Below, one piece after another: positions 1-6,819 of a DNA stretch of 10,271 bases. Under the pieces are notes generated by a model. The model was not told the origin of the DNA, ran no database searches, and saw only the letters and a program-made list of their open reading frames with translations. The DNA is taken from assembly GCA_036961345.1 (NCBI GenBank), contig JBALVT010000160.1, forward strand, positions 1 to 10,271. The letters run 5' to 3'. The stretch's first letter is position 1. Every line of letters starts with the position of its first letter. The stretch comes from JBALVT01 sp036961345 (GTDB lineage: Bacteria; Pseudomonadota; Gammaproteobacteria; Pseudomonadales; Halieaceae). The translations under genes were made by a program, and so were the position numbers.

Positions 1-30
1 GTCGTACGCTTGAAGGCAAAGATGACTTAA
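1..30 (+). CDS. 3' end of an unidentified gene
   Basis: An open frame enters from the left edge and ends at the TAA at 28-30, giving only VVRLKAKMT. This is too short to identify. Its stop overlaps the ATG of the next gene by one base (TAATG), an arrangement typical of translationally coupled genes in an operon, and that is the main reason to think the frame is real. The two other forward frames cannot be excluded from so little sequence. Confidence 0.45.
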   Translation, partial: VVRLKAKMT

Positions 31-290
31 TGGTAAAGCTCTATAACCTGAGCCTTGAGAATGCGGCCCATCTGGCCGCCGAGTTGGAGCAGCGTCGGGA
101 GCAGGTCATGGCACGCCTGTATCTTTATGAGCGGATACGTCGGCGCCACTACGCTGAGCTGTCAAAATTGTCGATCAGGCGCAAGGGTGTCTACCTGGCG
201 CTCAATGCAGGAATTTCCCAGGGAGAGCAATTCCTTGCCTGGTGTGATGAGGCATTGACGTTGCTGGCGACCATTGATAATCCGCGGTGA
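30..290 (+). CDS. Small helical protein of unknown function
   Basis: This 86-residue protein has no signal peptide or membrane segment. It is rich in Leu, Ala, Glu and Arg and looks almost wholly alpha-helical: residues 8-50 carry a charged, coiled-coil-like pattern (AAELEQRREQVMARL, then a basic cluster RIRRRH). I do not recognise a family. The ATG overlaps the stop of the preceding frame by one base, with a GAAGG at 12-16 as a distant Shine-Dalgarno, so it is probably translated in an operon with the gene to its left. A bactofilin follows 94 bases downstream. An alternative ATG at 55 is in another frame and encodes an unconvincing Trp/Ser-rich product. Function cannot be assigned; the call as a real gene rests on composition and on the coupling. 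Confidence 0.6.
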   Translation: MVKLYNLSLENAAHLAAELEQRREQVMARLYLYERIRRRHYAELSKLSIRRKGVYLALNAGISQGEQFLAWCDEALTLLATIDNPR

Positions 291-384
291 GTGACCGCTG
301 GTCTGGTTCTCGCTGCACGTGCTGGTGAAAGTAAATTCATGCTGGTAGGATACTCGGCCCACGTTAGAAAAGGTGGCGTAATTA

Positions 385-900
385 ATGTTTGAAAGAAACA
401 AAAATAAACCGGCGGCGACCACGGTCAGTGAACCTGCCAGCCCGCAAACCCCCTCTGTACCCGAATCTTCGGGCCCTGTAACTGCGAGGAGTGACGCAAT
501 GATCGGATCGAGTATCGTAATTAAAGGCACTGTCACGGGCGATGAAGACCTGCTTATTGAAGGCAAGGTGGAAGGCACTATCGACCTGAACAGCAATGTG
601 GTATCCGTGGGCCAATCGGGCCGTGTATCAGCGGACATCAATGCCAAAATTGTCAATATCGAGGGTGAAGTCACCGGTGATATTACCGGCAACGAAAAGG
701 TTGTGATATCTAAATCCGGCAATGTGCGTGGCAATATTGTTGCGCCTCGGGTGACACTGGAAGATGGCGCTATCTTCAAAGGCAGTATCGACATGGACCC
801 GGGTGAAGCTGCGGTTAAAAAAGTTTCCCTGGCATCCGATAAGCCCTCTGGCGTTGCCGGATCTGACTCAGCCGCCACCTTTGATCTGAAGAGCGGCTAG
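385..900 (+). CDS. Bactofilin family cytoskeletal protein
   Basis: This 171-residue protein has the three-part layout of bactofilins (DUF583): a disordered Pro/Ser/Thr-rich N-terminus (residues 1-38), a beta-helix core (about 39-137) and a short flexible tail. The core starts IGSSIVIKGTVTGDEDLLIEG and repeats short beta-strand units ending in Gly (VEGTID, VSVGQSGRV, VTGDITG, VRGNIVAP, AIFKGSID), which is the family signature. Bactofilins polymerise without nucleotide into filaments at the inner membrane and, in species studied, help localise cell-wall enzymes and shape the cell; the role here is inferred. The start is supported by an AGGTGG at about 370-375 upstream of the ATG. No M23 peptidase partner, frequent beside bactofilins, is visible within the window, although the gene running off the left edge is unknown. 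Confidence 0.93.
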   Translation: MFERNKNKPAATTVSEPASPQTPSVPESSGPVTARSDAMIGSSIVIKGTVTGDEDLLIEGKVEGTIDLNSNVVSVGQSGRVSADINAKIVNIEGEVTGDITGNEKVVISKSGNVRGNIVAPRVTLEDGAIFKGSIDMDPGEAAVKKVSLASDKPSGVAGSDSAATFDLKSG

Positions 901-915
901 AACCCTCGATTTTTG

Positions 916-931
916 GCCGCCTGCGGGCGGC
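916..931. other. GC-rich hairpin after the bactofilin gene
   Basis: A perfect 6-bp stem, GCCGCC at 916-921 and GGCGGC at 926-931, closes a TGCG loop. It lies 15 bases after the bactofilin stop and 20 bases before the probable ATG of the next gene. It is not followed by a T-run on either strand (the T-run at 911-914 is upstream on the plus strand), so it does not meet the rule for an intrinsic terminator. It could stabilise the 3' end of the bactofilin mRNA or reduce read-through. Confidence 0.45.
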
Positions 932-951
932 ATTACCGGATTAACATCAAC

Positions 952-1551
952 ATGACTGCAACACAGTCTTCGCAGCTGTTAGCTTCCCTGTTTGCGCCAT
1001 TTGAGAGCGATGAACGCCTAACGGTTCTTCATATAGGTTCGGCCGTGCCGGAAACCGTGGAGTTCTTCTCGCGCTACCGAAGCAAGCTGTTTTTTGTCGA
1101 TATTTTTTCGGAGCTGCCAATTCAATGGGATGAAGAGAGCGACTTGTCGCTGGTGCAACAGTTTGCTGAGATACTGTCTCTACCAGACGACACTCAAGTT
1201 GATATCTGCCTGTTCTGGGATGTCTTCAACTATCTTGATAGCGATTCGGTTGCAGCATTTCTGAGCGTTTTGCGCCCCCATCTGCACAGTAAAACCCTTG
1301 CCCACGGATTTGGCGTGTACAACCTTAAAAACGGGCAGAGTGGCCAGTACTACGGCATAGAGTCCACAGATGCGATCAGGGCAAGAACCCGTGCGGCTAT
1401 GCTGCCCGGCTACGCACCGCATCCGCAAAGTAAATTGAAGAACCTGTTGGATTGTTTCAATTTTGATCGCAGTGTATTGCTTTCTGACAGCAGGCTAGAA
1501 ATTTTACTCAGTACCAAGGCGCAATCCATTGGTAAATCACGTATTCTGTAA
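952..1551 (+). CDS. Degenerate SAM-methyltransferase-fold protein
   Basis: This is a 199-residue cytoplasmic protein. Residues 24-40 (TVLHIGSAVPETVEFFS) occupy the place of methyltransferase motif I but lack the usual GxGxG loop. FFVDIF around D50 resembles the acidic end of strand 2, and VDICLFWDVFNYLD at 83-96 resembles motif IV with the following helix. This order suggests a class I methyltransferase fold whose cofactor site may be weakened, so activity is doubtful. I chose the ATG at 952: the frame is open to a TTG at 913, but that start would place a GC-rich hairpin inside the coding region and add residues (AACGRHYRININ) unlike a protein N-terminus. Neither start has a clear Shine-Dalgarno. 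It sits between bactofilin and a small Lys-rich gene on the same strand. Confidence 0.75.
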   Translation: MTATQSSQLLASLFAPFESDERLTVLHIGSAVPETVEFFSRYRSKLFFVDIFSELPIQWDEESDLSLVQQFAEILSLPDDTQVDICLFWDVFNYLDSDSVAAFLSVLRPHLHSKTLAHGFGVYNLKNGQSGQYYGIESTDAIRARTRAAMLPGYAPHPQSKLKNLLDCFNFDRSVLLSDSRLEILLSTKAQSIGKSRIL

Positions 1552-1584
1552 CATCGTTCCTGAAAATAGATAAAGAGACCGCGC

Positions 1585-1749
1585 ATGGCAAAACCAAATT
1601 ACTCGTTCGAGAAGCGCCAAAAAGAAATTGCGAAGAAGAAGAAAAAAGAAGAGAAACGCTTACGCAAAGCAGGCGGTAACGCCAGTGATGACCAGGCGGT
1701 TGAGGCGGTTGAGCCGGCTGCTACAGGCGATGAACCGGCACCCTCCTGA
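1585..1749 (+). CDS. Small Lys-rich conserved protein, 54 residues
   Basis: A short frame starts at ATG 1585 and stops at TGA 1747-1749. It begins MAKPNYSFEKRQKEIA, continues with an almost unbroken Lys/Glu/Arg run to residue 28, and ends with an acidic Ala/Glu/Pro-rich tail (about 31-54). I recall this N-terminus as a widespread small hypothetical protein of Pseudomonas and related gammaproteobacteria. The basic-then-acidic layout suggests an extended or helical nucleic-acid- or ribosome-associated protein, but no function is known to me. An AAGAG at 1573-1577 is a plausible ribosome binding site. It lies 33 bases after the methyltransferase-like gene and 32 bases before the nuclease gene, probably in the same transcript. 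A 76-residue frame at 1628-1858 covers much of it in another register and is very probably a shadow. Confidence 0.85.
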   Translation: MAKPNYSFEKRQKEIAKKKKKEEKRLRKAGGNASDDQAVEAVEPAATGDEPAPS

Positions 1750-1781
1750 ATCGTTAACATTGTTCACTGGAGTGCCACTGC

Positions 1782-2408
1782 GTGAAAAAGTTTGGCCTCA
1801 TTGCGTTGGTGATTGTTGGGTTAAGTGCCTATCAATATGCCAACAAGGGGCAGCTTAGCTGGCCCAGAGCCGTTTATGATGGGCTTACAAATGTAGCCCG
1901 GGAGTATGTTCTTCGACCGGAAGCGGCATGGCGCCAAGCAAGTGAAAAACTCAATGACCTGGTGCCAGCAGAACGACCACCGGGATCTTTCGATATTGTT
2001 GGCCGGGTAGTGCGTGTCGCCGATGGGGATACCATTTCGGTTTTAGACGGCAACAAAAAGCAATACAAAATTCGTTTTTACGGTATTGATACGCCCGAGT
2101 ACGACCAGCCCCATGGTGATGCGGCCTCGAAGGCGCTTTCGTATCGTTTGGCTGATAAAACGGTTGGCATTGTAATAAAAGATGTCGATCGGCTGGGGAG
2201 GACCGTCGGTGTGGTCTATCTGGACGGTGTTAATGTGAACGTTGAAATGGTCAAAGCAGGGCACGCCTGGTGGTACCAGCATTACGCGGGTTCCAGCCGG
2301 ACGTTACAGATGGCGCAAGGACATGCGCAGGCAAACCATCTTGGGATATGGCAAAGCGCAGATCCGATACCGCCCTGGGATTGGAGGCGTGGAAAACGCC
2401 AGGAATAA
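1782..2408 (+). CDS. Membrane-anchored thermonuclease (SNase family)
   Basis: This 208-residue protein starts at GTG with GGAG at 1769-1772 nine bases upstream. Residues 4-17 are hydrophobic and follow two lysines, so it carries a signal peptide or N-terminal anchor and should act in the periplasm or outside. Residues 71-192 form a staphylococcal nuclease domain: VRVADGDT (75-82 region, with D83), IRFYGIDTPE with R98, D103 and E106, and DRLGR with R140. These match the Arg35, Asp40, Glu43 and Arg87 set of staphylococcal nuclease, so the enzyme should be an active Ca2+-dependent phosphodiesterase on DNA or RNA. The late motif VNVEMVKAGHAWW is also typical. It is the last gene of the left plus-strand run and is followed by a hairpin. 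Its biological role, such as nucleic-acid scavenging or matrix turnover, is inferred. Confidence 0.92.
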   Translation: MKKFGLIALVIVGLSAYQYANKGQLSWPRAVYDGLTNVAREYVLRPEAAWRQASEKLNDLVPAERPPGSFDIVGRVVRVADGDTISVLDGNKKQYKIRFYGIDTPEYDQPHGDAASKALSYRLADKTVGIVIKDVDRLGRTVGVVYLDGVNVNVEMVKAGHAWWYQHYAGSSRTLQMAQGHAQANHLGIWQSADPIPPWDWRRGKRQE

Positions 2409-2417
2409 AACCAAAAA

Positions 2418-2438
2418 AGCCCCCGTCATGTGGGGGCT
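2418..2438. terminator. Probable terminator after the nuclease gene
   Basis: The stem AGCCCCC (2418-2424) pairs perfectly with GGGGGCT (2432-2438) across a 7-base loop, 10 bases after the nuclease stop. It is preceded by a run of six A (2413-2418) but followed by ATACACT rather than a T-run. The textbook intrinsic form is therefore on the minus strand, although no minus-strand gene reads into it directly. Most likely it marks the end of the plus-strand unit, with weak or hairpin-only termination in that direction. Confidence 0.5.
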
Positions 2439-2595
2439 ATACACTAGGAGTGTTTTTGCACACTCACAAATAAAGCAAAAAGCGGGCCATGTCAGTAAAT
2501 ACGCGGTCTTTAGGGTGTGGCCGCGACGTTCAGAGCCGTGATTGTAAAAAAAACCGACAATTAAATGGAAGATATCCGCCAGGGAGTAGATAGCA

Positions 2596-3384
2596 ATGCC
2601 TACAGATAGAGACCAGCGACTTGCCAATAAAGTGACCATGGTAACAGGTGCCGGCAGCGGGCTGGGCGAGGCCACTGCCAAACGTTTTGCTCGCGCGGGT
2701 GCCCATGTCCTGGTGACAGATATTGATGGGGGTGCCGCCGAGCGGGTTGCGCAAGAAATTTGCACCTCTGGTGGTAGTGCCGCTTCGCGTACTCAGGATG
2801 TCACCGAAGAAGCCGCATGGGACAGTGTCATGGAGGATGTCCTTGCCTCCCATGGCAGGCTAGATGTGCTGGTCAATAATGCCGGGGTGGTTATTCCCGG
2901 AAACGTAGAGGACACCTCCCTGGATGATTGGCGCAAAACTCAGGCTGTTAATCTCGACGCAGTATTTATGGGCACTCGCGCGGCAGTGAAAATAATGAAG
3001 GAAAACGGTGGCTCTATCATTAACATTTCTTCTATCGAGGGCATTATCGGAGACCCCAATACGGCGGCATACAATGCCAGCAAGGGCGGGGTGCGGATTT
3101 TTACCAAGTCAGCGGCGTTGCACTGTGCAGCGCAAGGTTATGGTATCCGCGTCAACTCGGTGCATCCCGGATTTATTCTGACGCCTATGGTCGAGAACGG
3201 GTTTGCTCAGCTCAACGCCGATGAAGCCCAGGGAATGATGGATCGGGTGGGAGCGGAAATTCCCCTGGGGGCTATGGGGGACCCTATAGATATTGCCAAT
3301 GGCTGTCTTTTCTTGGCCAGTGATGAGTCTACCTATATGACGGGGGCTGAGCTGGTGATCGACGGGGGTTTCACCTGCCACTGA
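2596..3384 (+). CDS. Short-chain dehydrogenase/reductase (SDR)
   Basis: This 262-residue protein has every hallmark of a classical SDR. The cofactor loop TGAGSGLG is at 17-24, D42 at the end of the second strand favours NAD(H) over NADP(H), NNAG is at 94-97, and the catalytic tetrad is N119, S146, Y159 and K163 (YNASK). HPGFILTPM after the active site and the C-terminal SDESTYMTGAELVIDGG are also classical. It should oxidise a secondary alcohol or reduce a ketone in the cytoplasm; the substrate cannot be read from the sequence, though the general look is of the cyclopentanol/hydroxysteroid dehydrogenase-like group. It stands alone, about 190 bases after the nuclease gene, and its last 14 bases overlap the 3' end of a convergent small gene. 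The first residues MPTDRDQR precede the fold and the start is not strongly marked. Confidence 0.95.
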   Translation: MPTDRDQRLANKVTMVTGAGSGLGEATAKRFARAGAHVLVTDIDGGAAERVAQEICTSGGSAASRTQDVTEEAAWDSVMEDVLASHGRLDVLVNNAGVVIPGNVEDTSLDDWRKTQAVNLDAVFMGTRAAVKIMKENGGSIINISSIEGIIGDPNTAAYNASKGGVRIFTKSAALHCAAQGYGIRVNSVHPGFILTPMVENGFAQLNADEAQGMMDRVGAEIPLGAMGDPIDIANGCLFLASDESTYMTGAELVIDGGFTCH

Positions 3385-3598
3385 GGTGGTCCTGGCTGTA
3401 ACGGCCACGCTTACCCGTCAAATGAGATTGTTCTGGCCGGATATGGTGGGCCAATTTCTGGTTGATGCTGGCGTAGAGTTCCAGTTCTTCGCGCCATTCG
3501 GGTCTATAACCGTTGTCTACCGCCTGCTGCAGCGTAATGCTGTCCTTTTGCACGAGCCTGTTCAGGGCACCTATCTCCTTTGGGTCAAATTCGATCAT
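3371..3598 (-). CDS. Small hypothetical protein convergent with the SDR gene
   Basis: This 75-residue protein reads on the minus strand and has a strong ribosome binding site: the minus strand shows GAGGAG followed by AAACCG and the ATG. The product is hydrophilic (MIEFDPKEIGALNRLVQKD, then ALQQAVDNGYRPEWREELELYA-like helical stretches) with a basic tail from about residue 59. No membrane segment, signal peptide or known motif is seen, and I do not recognise the family. The frame on the opposite strand (3386-3679) encodes a less plausible product starting at GTG without a ribosome site, so the minus strand is chosen. The 14-base overlap with the end of the SDR gene means the two messages are complementary at their 3' ends. 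Confidence 0.72.
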   Translation of the reverse strand: MIEFDPKEIGALNRLVQKDSITLQQAVDNGYRPEWREELELYASINQKLAHHIRPEQSHLTGKRGRYSQDHLSGR

Positions 3599-3763
3599 CG
3601 GTTTCTCCTCGCTGTTTTTGTGGTGTGCTTCTTGTTAGTGCCAGCCTATTTTGCGGGGAAAAAGCTGAATAGGAGCTGAACGAGAGTGTCATGCGGTGGG
3701 GGTGTTGAAAAAGGTTCAGCGTTTTGCGATTTTTGGGCCAATCTGCGGATATATCTGCCCATT

Positions 3764-3785
3764 GAAGCTACACTGTATGTGCTTC
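3764..3785. repeat. Short imperfect inverted repeat upstream of the repeat-protein gene
   Basis: GAAGC-T-ACA at 3764-3772 is mirrored by TGTGCTTC at 3778-3785 with one unpaired base and a 5-base centre. It lies 74 bases before the ATG of the exported repeat protein and could be an operator or a 5' leader hairpin. Nothing further supports a specific regulator. Confidence 0.3.
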
Positions 3786-3859
3786 CATTCGCGGTGTTAA
3801 ATGCGCACAAGCGAGCTGGAGGACTGTAAAATAATTGATACTAACCATAGGAAATTGCC

Positions 3860-4114
3860 ATGAAAATCGGATTGCCACTGCTGGCGTTTGTTGTTTTGCT
3901 GCCTTTCACGCACGCCTTGTCTGCCCAGGACCTGGGTAAACTTGCCGAAGCTGTCGATACGGATAAAGCCGCCGAATCGGTTGATACCGACAAACTAACC
4001 CAGGCGGTTAGTACAGACGGGGTTGATTACAAAAAGGCTGCTGAATCTGTTGATATGGATAAAGCCGCAGATTCTGTTGATATGAAAAAGGTCGGCGAAG
4101 CCCTGAGCGACTAA
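3860..4114 (+). CDS. Small exported protein of 9-residue repeats
   Basis: This 84-residue protein starts at ATG 3860 with AGGAAA at 3849-3854. Residues 1-22 form a signal peptide (basic Lys2, hydrophobic LPLLAFVVLLPF, probable cut after ALSA), so the mature part is about 62 residues in the periplasm or outside. The mature part is almost entirely a tandem repeat of about nine residues with consensus E-S-V-D-x-D-K-A-A: EAVDTDKAA, ESVDTDKLT, a variant with an insertion (QAVSTDGVDYKKAA), ESVDMDKAA and DSVDMKKVG, ending EALSD. There is no Cys and no lipobox. The pattern of alternating hydrophobic, acidic and basic positions suggests a short amphipathic or solenoid-like rod; metal binding through the many Asp residues is possible. 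I do not know a named family. It is convergent with the AsmA-like gene 19 bases away. Confidence 0.82.
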   Translation: MKIGLPLLAFVVLLPFTHALSAQDLGKLAEAVDTDKAAESVDTDKLTQAVSTDGVDYKKAAESVDMDKAADSVDMKKVGEALSD

Positions 4115-4133
4115 GATCAAGGCGCTATTTGTC

Positions 4134-4922
4134 TTACTCGCTGTCTTTTTTGAAAAATGATTTTAGCCCCTCGACCTTCGACATGTCATCGGGGCTTAGC
4201 TCCTCGCTAAGTTTTTCTGTCAATTTTTCTTCCGCAGCATCTACCGCGACTTTTCCCAGATATTGGGCCACAGCATTTTGAACCTGTTTCATGATGCTGC
4301 TCAAGAGGTTCTGGGTAAGCTGTTCCGGCGTTAGGCCGGTCTTTTTATCGCCGATATTTTTGCGCCGTATATCCGGGATTTTGATGGACTTTTGCTCGGT
4401 ATATTCGGAAATAACAGTGGCCTGGGTATTGATAAACGCAAACTTCTCGATCATCAGGTGCACTTCATCGGCGGATGGTTCGCTCGATTTTGGTTCGGGT
4501 TTTGCGCTACCTTTGTTACCGGATTTTTCCATATTTTCCAGTAAATCGCTCAAATTGGTCTTTTGGCCGCGTTGTTCGGCGATGAGTTTTGCGCCGTCGA
4601 TTTTAACCTGAGTAATAACGATAACCGGCTCTGTAAGACTCTTGGGAGAAATACCCACCGCAATGGTGTCCAGCTTTAGCGCGTAGTTACTTTTGTAGCC
4701 TTTGGGATTGGCGATTGTCAGACCACTGAGCTTGCCCTTGCCTGTTTTTAAGTCAATTTTGACGCTATTGAGGCTAACCGGGGTGCCCGTGACCTGCGTG
4801 CCTACATCTTCAATCATATCCTTGACGATCCCGTCGAGGTTGCGCAGGAAAACGTAGCTTACGATAGCCAAAATGGCGATCACTCCCAAGACCAGCGCTC
4901 CTATAACCTTGAAAGCTTTCAT
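4134..4922 (-). CDS. AsmA-like / DUF748-type single-pass membrane protein
   Basis: This 262-residue minus-strand product starts MKAFKVIGALVLGVIA. Residues 5-26 form one membrane segment with a short basic cytoplasmic tip, leaving the rest in the periplasm. Residues 30-125 contain the AsmA-like N-terminal pattern: helix IVKDMIEDVGTQVTGTPV, then SVKIDLKTGKGKLSGLTIANPKGY and ALKLDTIAVGISPKSL, ending in a strand VIVITQVKIDGAKL. A low-complexity Lys/Pro/Ser linker (about 133-150) leads to a second beta-rich part and a helical, charged C-terminus (from about 200). AsmA relatives are much longer bridge-like proteins that affect outer-membrane lipid supply; this short one is only a homologue of the N-terminal unit, so its role is uncertain. 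The ribosome site is weak (GGGA). The gene is divergent from gspA. Confidence 0.8.
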   Translation of the reverse strand: MKAFKVIGALVLGVIAILAIVSYVFLRNLDGIVKDMIEDVGTQVTGTPVSLNSVKIDLKTGKGKLSGLTIANPKGYKSNYALKLDTIAVGISPKSLTEPVIVITQVKIDGAKLIAEQRGQKTNLSDLLENMEKSGNKGSAKPEPKSSEPSADEVHLMIEKFAFINTQATVISEYTEQKSIKIPDIRRKNIGDKKTGLTPEQLTQNLLSSIMKQVQNAVAQYLGKVAVDAAEEKLTEKLSEELSPDDMSKVEGLKSFFKKDSE

Positions 4923-4973
4923 TATTTCCCGTCTTCTTTAAGGATGATTGATCGATGTATAGGAATAAACTAG

Positions 4974-4985
4974 CGTCAATTGACG
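4974..4985. promoter_or_regulatory. 12-bp perfect palindrome between divergent genes
   Basis: CGTCAATTGACG is a perfect palindrome in the 163-base gap between the AsmA-like gene (minus) and gspA (plus), 52 bases from the first start and 101 from the second. Its position and symmetry suit a dimeric regulator or an overlap of divergent promoters. No known operator consensus is claimed, and chance cannot be excluded. Confidence 0.3.
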
Positions 4986-5085
4986 GGCAGAGCAATAGGT
5001 CTGCCTTCCCAAGCATGGTATTGCGATCCCGCCTTGGGCATAATGCTGTCTTCGGGTGCCGATTCTAACGAAGTATCTCTATTGC

Positions 5086-6783
5086 ATGTACTATCAGTAC
5101 TTTGGCCTCAGCGAGGCTCCTTTTTCCATTGCGGTGAATCCGCGTTATCTGTTTATGAGCGCCCGGCACCGGGATGCTCTCGCTCACCTGCTGTATGGGG
5201 TTGGCGCTGGCGGCGGCTTTATTTTGTTAACCGGCGAAGTCGGTACCGGTAAAACGACAATCAACCGGGCCCTGCTCGAACAGCTCCCACAGAATACTGA
5301 TATCGCGATTATTCTGAATCCCGCACTCAATGCCCTGGAATTACTCGCGACGGCCTGTGATGAGTTGCATATTGAATACGATCCGGATAATCATACGCTC
5401 AAGACCTTGACCGATAAACTGCATGCCTACTTGTTAGCGAATCATGGCCGCGGTAGAAGTACTGTGTTGATGATAGATGAAGCGCAACATCTTGATTTCG
5501 ATGTTCTGGAACAAATTCGTTTGCTGACAAATTTGGAAACCAATACGCGTAAACTGTTACAGATTATCTTGATTGGCCAACCGGAACTGCAGCAATTGCT
5601 GAGTCGCCCAGAACTGAGGCAACTTAATCAGCGTATTACAGCTCGTTATAACCTTGAACCTCTGAATTTGGATGAAACCTCAGCCTATATTCGACATCGT
5701 TTGCAGGTGGCCGGATTGCCCCCGGGACATGTTTTGTTTCCACCGACGGTGGTGCGCGCTATCTTCCGGCGAACACGCGGTATTCCCAGGCTGATCAATG
5801 TGCTGTGCGATCGGGTATTGCTGGGTACTTATGGCCGCGGTAAAACTCGGGCGGACATGGCGACGTTGAAGCTCGCAGCCAGGGAGGTAATGGGCGGTGA
5901 TTCCATAGGGCCTGGTACTGCAAGAGGCAGATGGCCGCTCGCGGTGGCAATGCTTTTTCTGCTGATTGGAGCCGCCTGGTATGGCCTTAATCGGTCGCAA
6001 CCTGGATTGTCCACTGCTACTTTGTCTGAGACTGATCCTCGGGAGCTTTCAACGACTGTGCCTGCAGTTCTTGCCAAGATGCCGATAGAGACGATCGAAA
6101 GGATAGAGACATCGCCAGAGCTATCAATAAGCAATTCTTCCACATCCGTGTTGCCGGACCAAACCTGGTTGCTTCCCCCCGCTGATGCGATGGTCCGTCT
6201 GTGGTCTTTGGCTTCATCTATGCCTGTGCCCGAGGGGCTGTGCGCCGGCGATCCTGTCGCTGGTGTAGCGTGTATACAAAGCAGTGCCGAAACCTGGGAG
6301 GAACTCAGGGAATTTGATCGGCCTCTCGTGCTGAAAATGGTTACCTCCAGCCGGTTCAGTGCCAGTGTTATTCTGTTCGGAATCACTGGAACTCGCGGCT
6401 ATGTGGCATCGGGCCAGGGAGTTGAGCTAGTTGAACTTTTCCGGTTGGGGCCATTGTGGTCCGGAGATTACTATTTTTTGTGGCACCCGCCCGAGGGTTT
6501 TGCGGCGCCTCTGGCGATGGGCGATAGCAGCCCTGTTGTCGAGGAGATCGCAGCGTTGTTTGCACAGCTGGATGGCCAGGAAGCGGGACTGGCTAAAAAC
6601 GCTTTTAACGCAGCATTGAAAGAGCGTGTCGTTCTGTTTCAACGTCAACACAATCTCGAAGACGATGGTGTTGTGGGCGTTAGAACGCTTCTAAAGCTGA
6701 ACGAACAGTTGGGCATTGATATGACCGGCGACACCGCTAGAGCACGCCTCGAAGGCAATGCTCCAGCCGGGGTATCATTGTGA
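5086..6783 (+). CDS. gspA: Type II secretion ATPase GspA (ExeA)
   Basis: This 565-residue protein begins MYYQYFGLSEAPFSI, the typical ExeA-type start, so ATG 5086 is preferred over the in-frame GTG at 5056. Counting from it, the cytoplasmic AAA+ domain holds Walker A GEVGTGKT (50-57), Walker B VLMIDEAQ (127-134), an IGQPEL sensor segment (163-168) and an Arg-rich RRTRGIPRLIN (228-238). One membrane segment lies at about 283-301. The periplasmic part has a Cys-containing region matching the inactive C39-peptidase-like part of ExeA (around GVACIQSS...WEELREFDRPLVL, 393-416) and a C-terminal peptidoglycan-binding domain (about 506-545, LFQRQHNLEDDGVVGVRTL). In Aeromonas, ExeA with ExeB binds peptidoglycan and promotes assembly of the GspD secretin. 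The next gene is gspB, 36 bases on, so the two form an operon. No secretin or other gsp gene is visible. Confidence 0.93.
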   Translation: MYYQYFGLSEAPFSIAVNPRYLFMSARHRDALAHLLYGVGAGGGFILLTGEVGTGKTTINRALLEQLPQNTDIAIILNPALNALELLATACDELHIEYDPDNHTLKTLTDKLHAYLLANHGRGRSTVLMIDEAQHLDFDVLEQIRLLTNLETNTRKLLQIILIGQPELQQLLSRPELRQLNQRITARYNLEPLNLDETSAYIRHRLQVAGLPPGHVLFPPTVVRAIFRRTRGIPRLINVLCDRVLLGTYGRGKTRADMATLKLAAREVMGGDSIGPGTARGRWPLAVAMLFLLIGAAWYGLNRSQPGLSTATLSETDPRELSTTVPAVLAKMPIETIERIETSPELSISNSSTSVLPDQTWLLPPADAMVRLWSLASSMPVPEGLCAGDPVAGVACIQSSAETWEELREFDRPLVLKMVTSSRFSASVILFGITGTRGYVASGQGVELVELFRLGPLWSGDYYFLWHPPEGFAAPLAMGDSSPVVEEIAALFAQLDGQEAGLAKNAFNAALKERVVLFQRQHNLEDDGVVGVRTLLKLNEQLGIDMTGDTARARLEGNAPAGVSL

Positions 6784-6819
6784 TGCCAATATGATGCGAT
6801 TTAGCCGGGGAATTAATCA

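Noticed and set aside
162..878. 238-residue minus-strand frame across the bactofilin gene
   Set aside because: It mirrors the bactofilin coding strand, is Ser/Thr/Pro-rich with no recognisable motif, and the plus-strand bactofilin is unmistakable.
1628..1858. 76-residue plus-strand frame starting MRRRRKKKRNAYAK
   Set aside because: It overlaps the 54-residue Lys-rich protein and the nuclease start in a different register; its basic start is just the A/G-rich codons of the real gene read out of frame.
2304..2853. Two minus-strand frames spanning the nuclease end and SDR start
   Set aside because: They run through the hairpin and the SDR cofactor domain in antisense, without ribosome sites or recognisable domains.
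3386..3679. 97-residue plus-strand frame with hydrophobic stretch FLLAVFVVCFLLVPAYFAG
   Set aside because: It starts at GTG without a ribosome site and is antisense to the small gene that has a strong one; the hydrophobic segment comes from a pyrimidine-rich leader.
5829..6386. 185-residue minus-strand frame inside gspA
   Set aside because: It is antisense to the membrane and linker region of a clear GspA and shows no domain.
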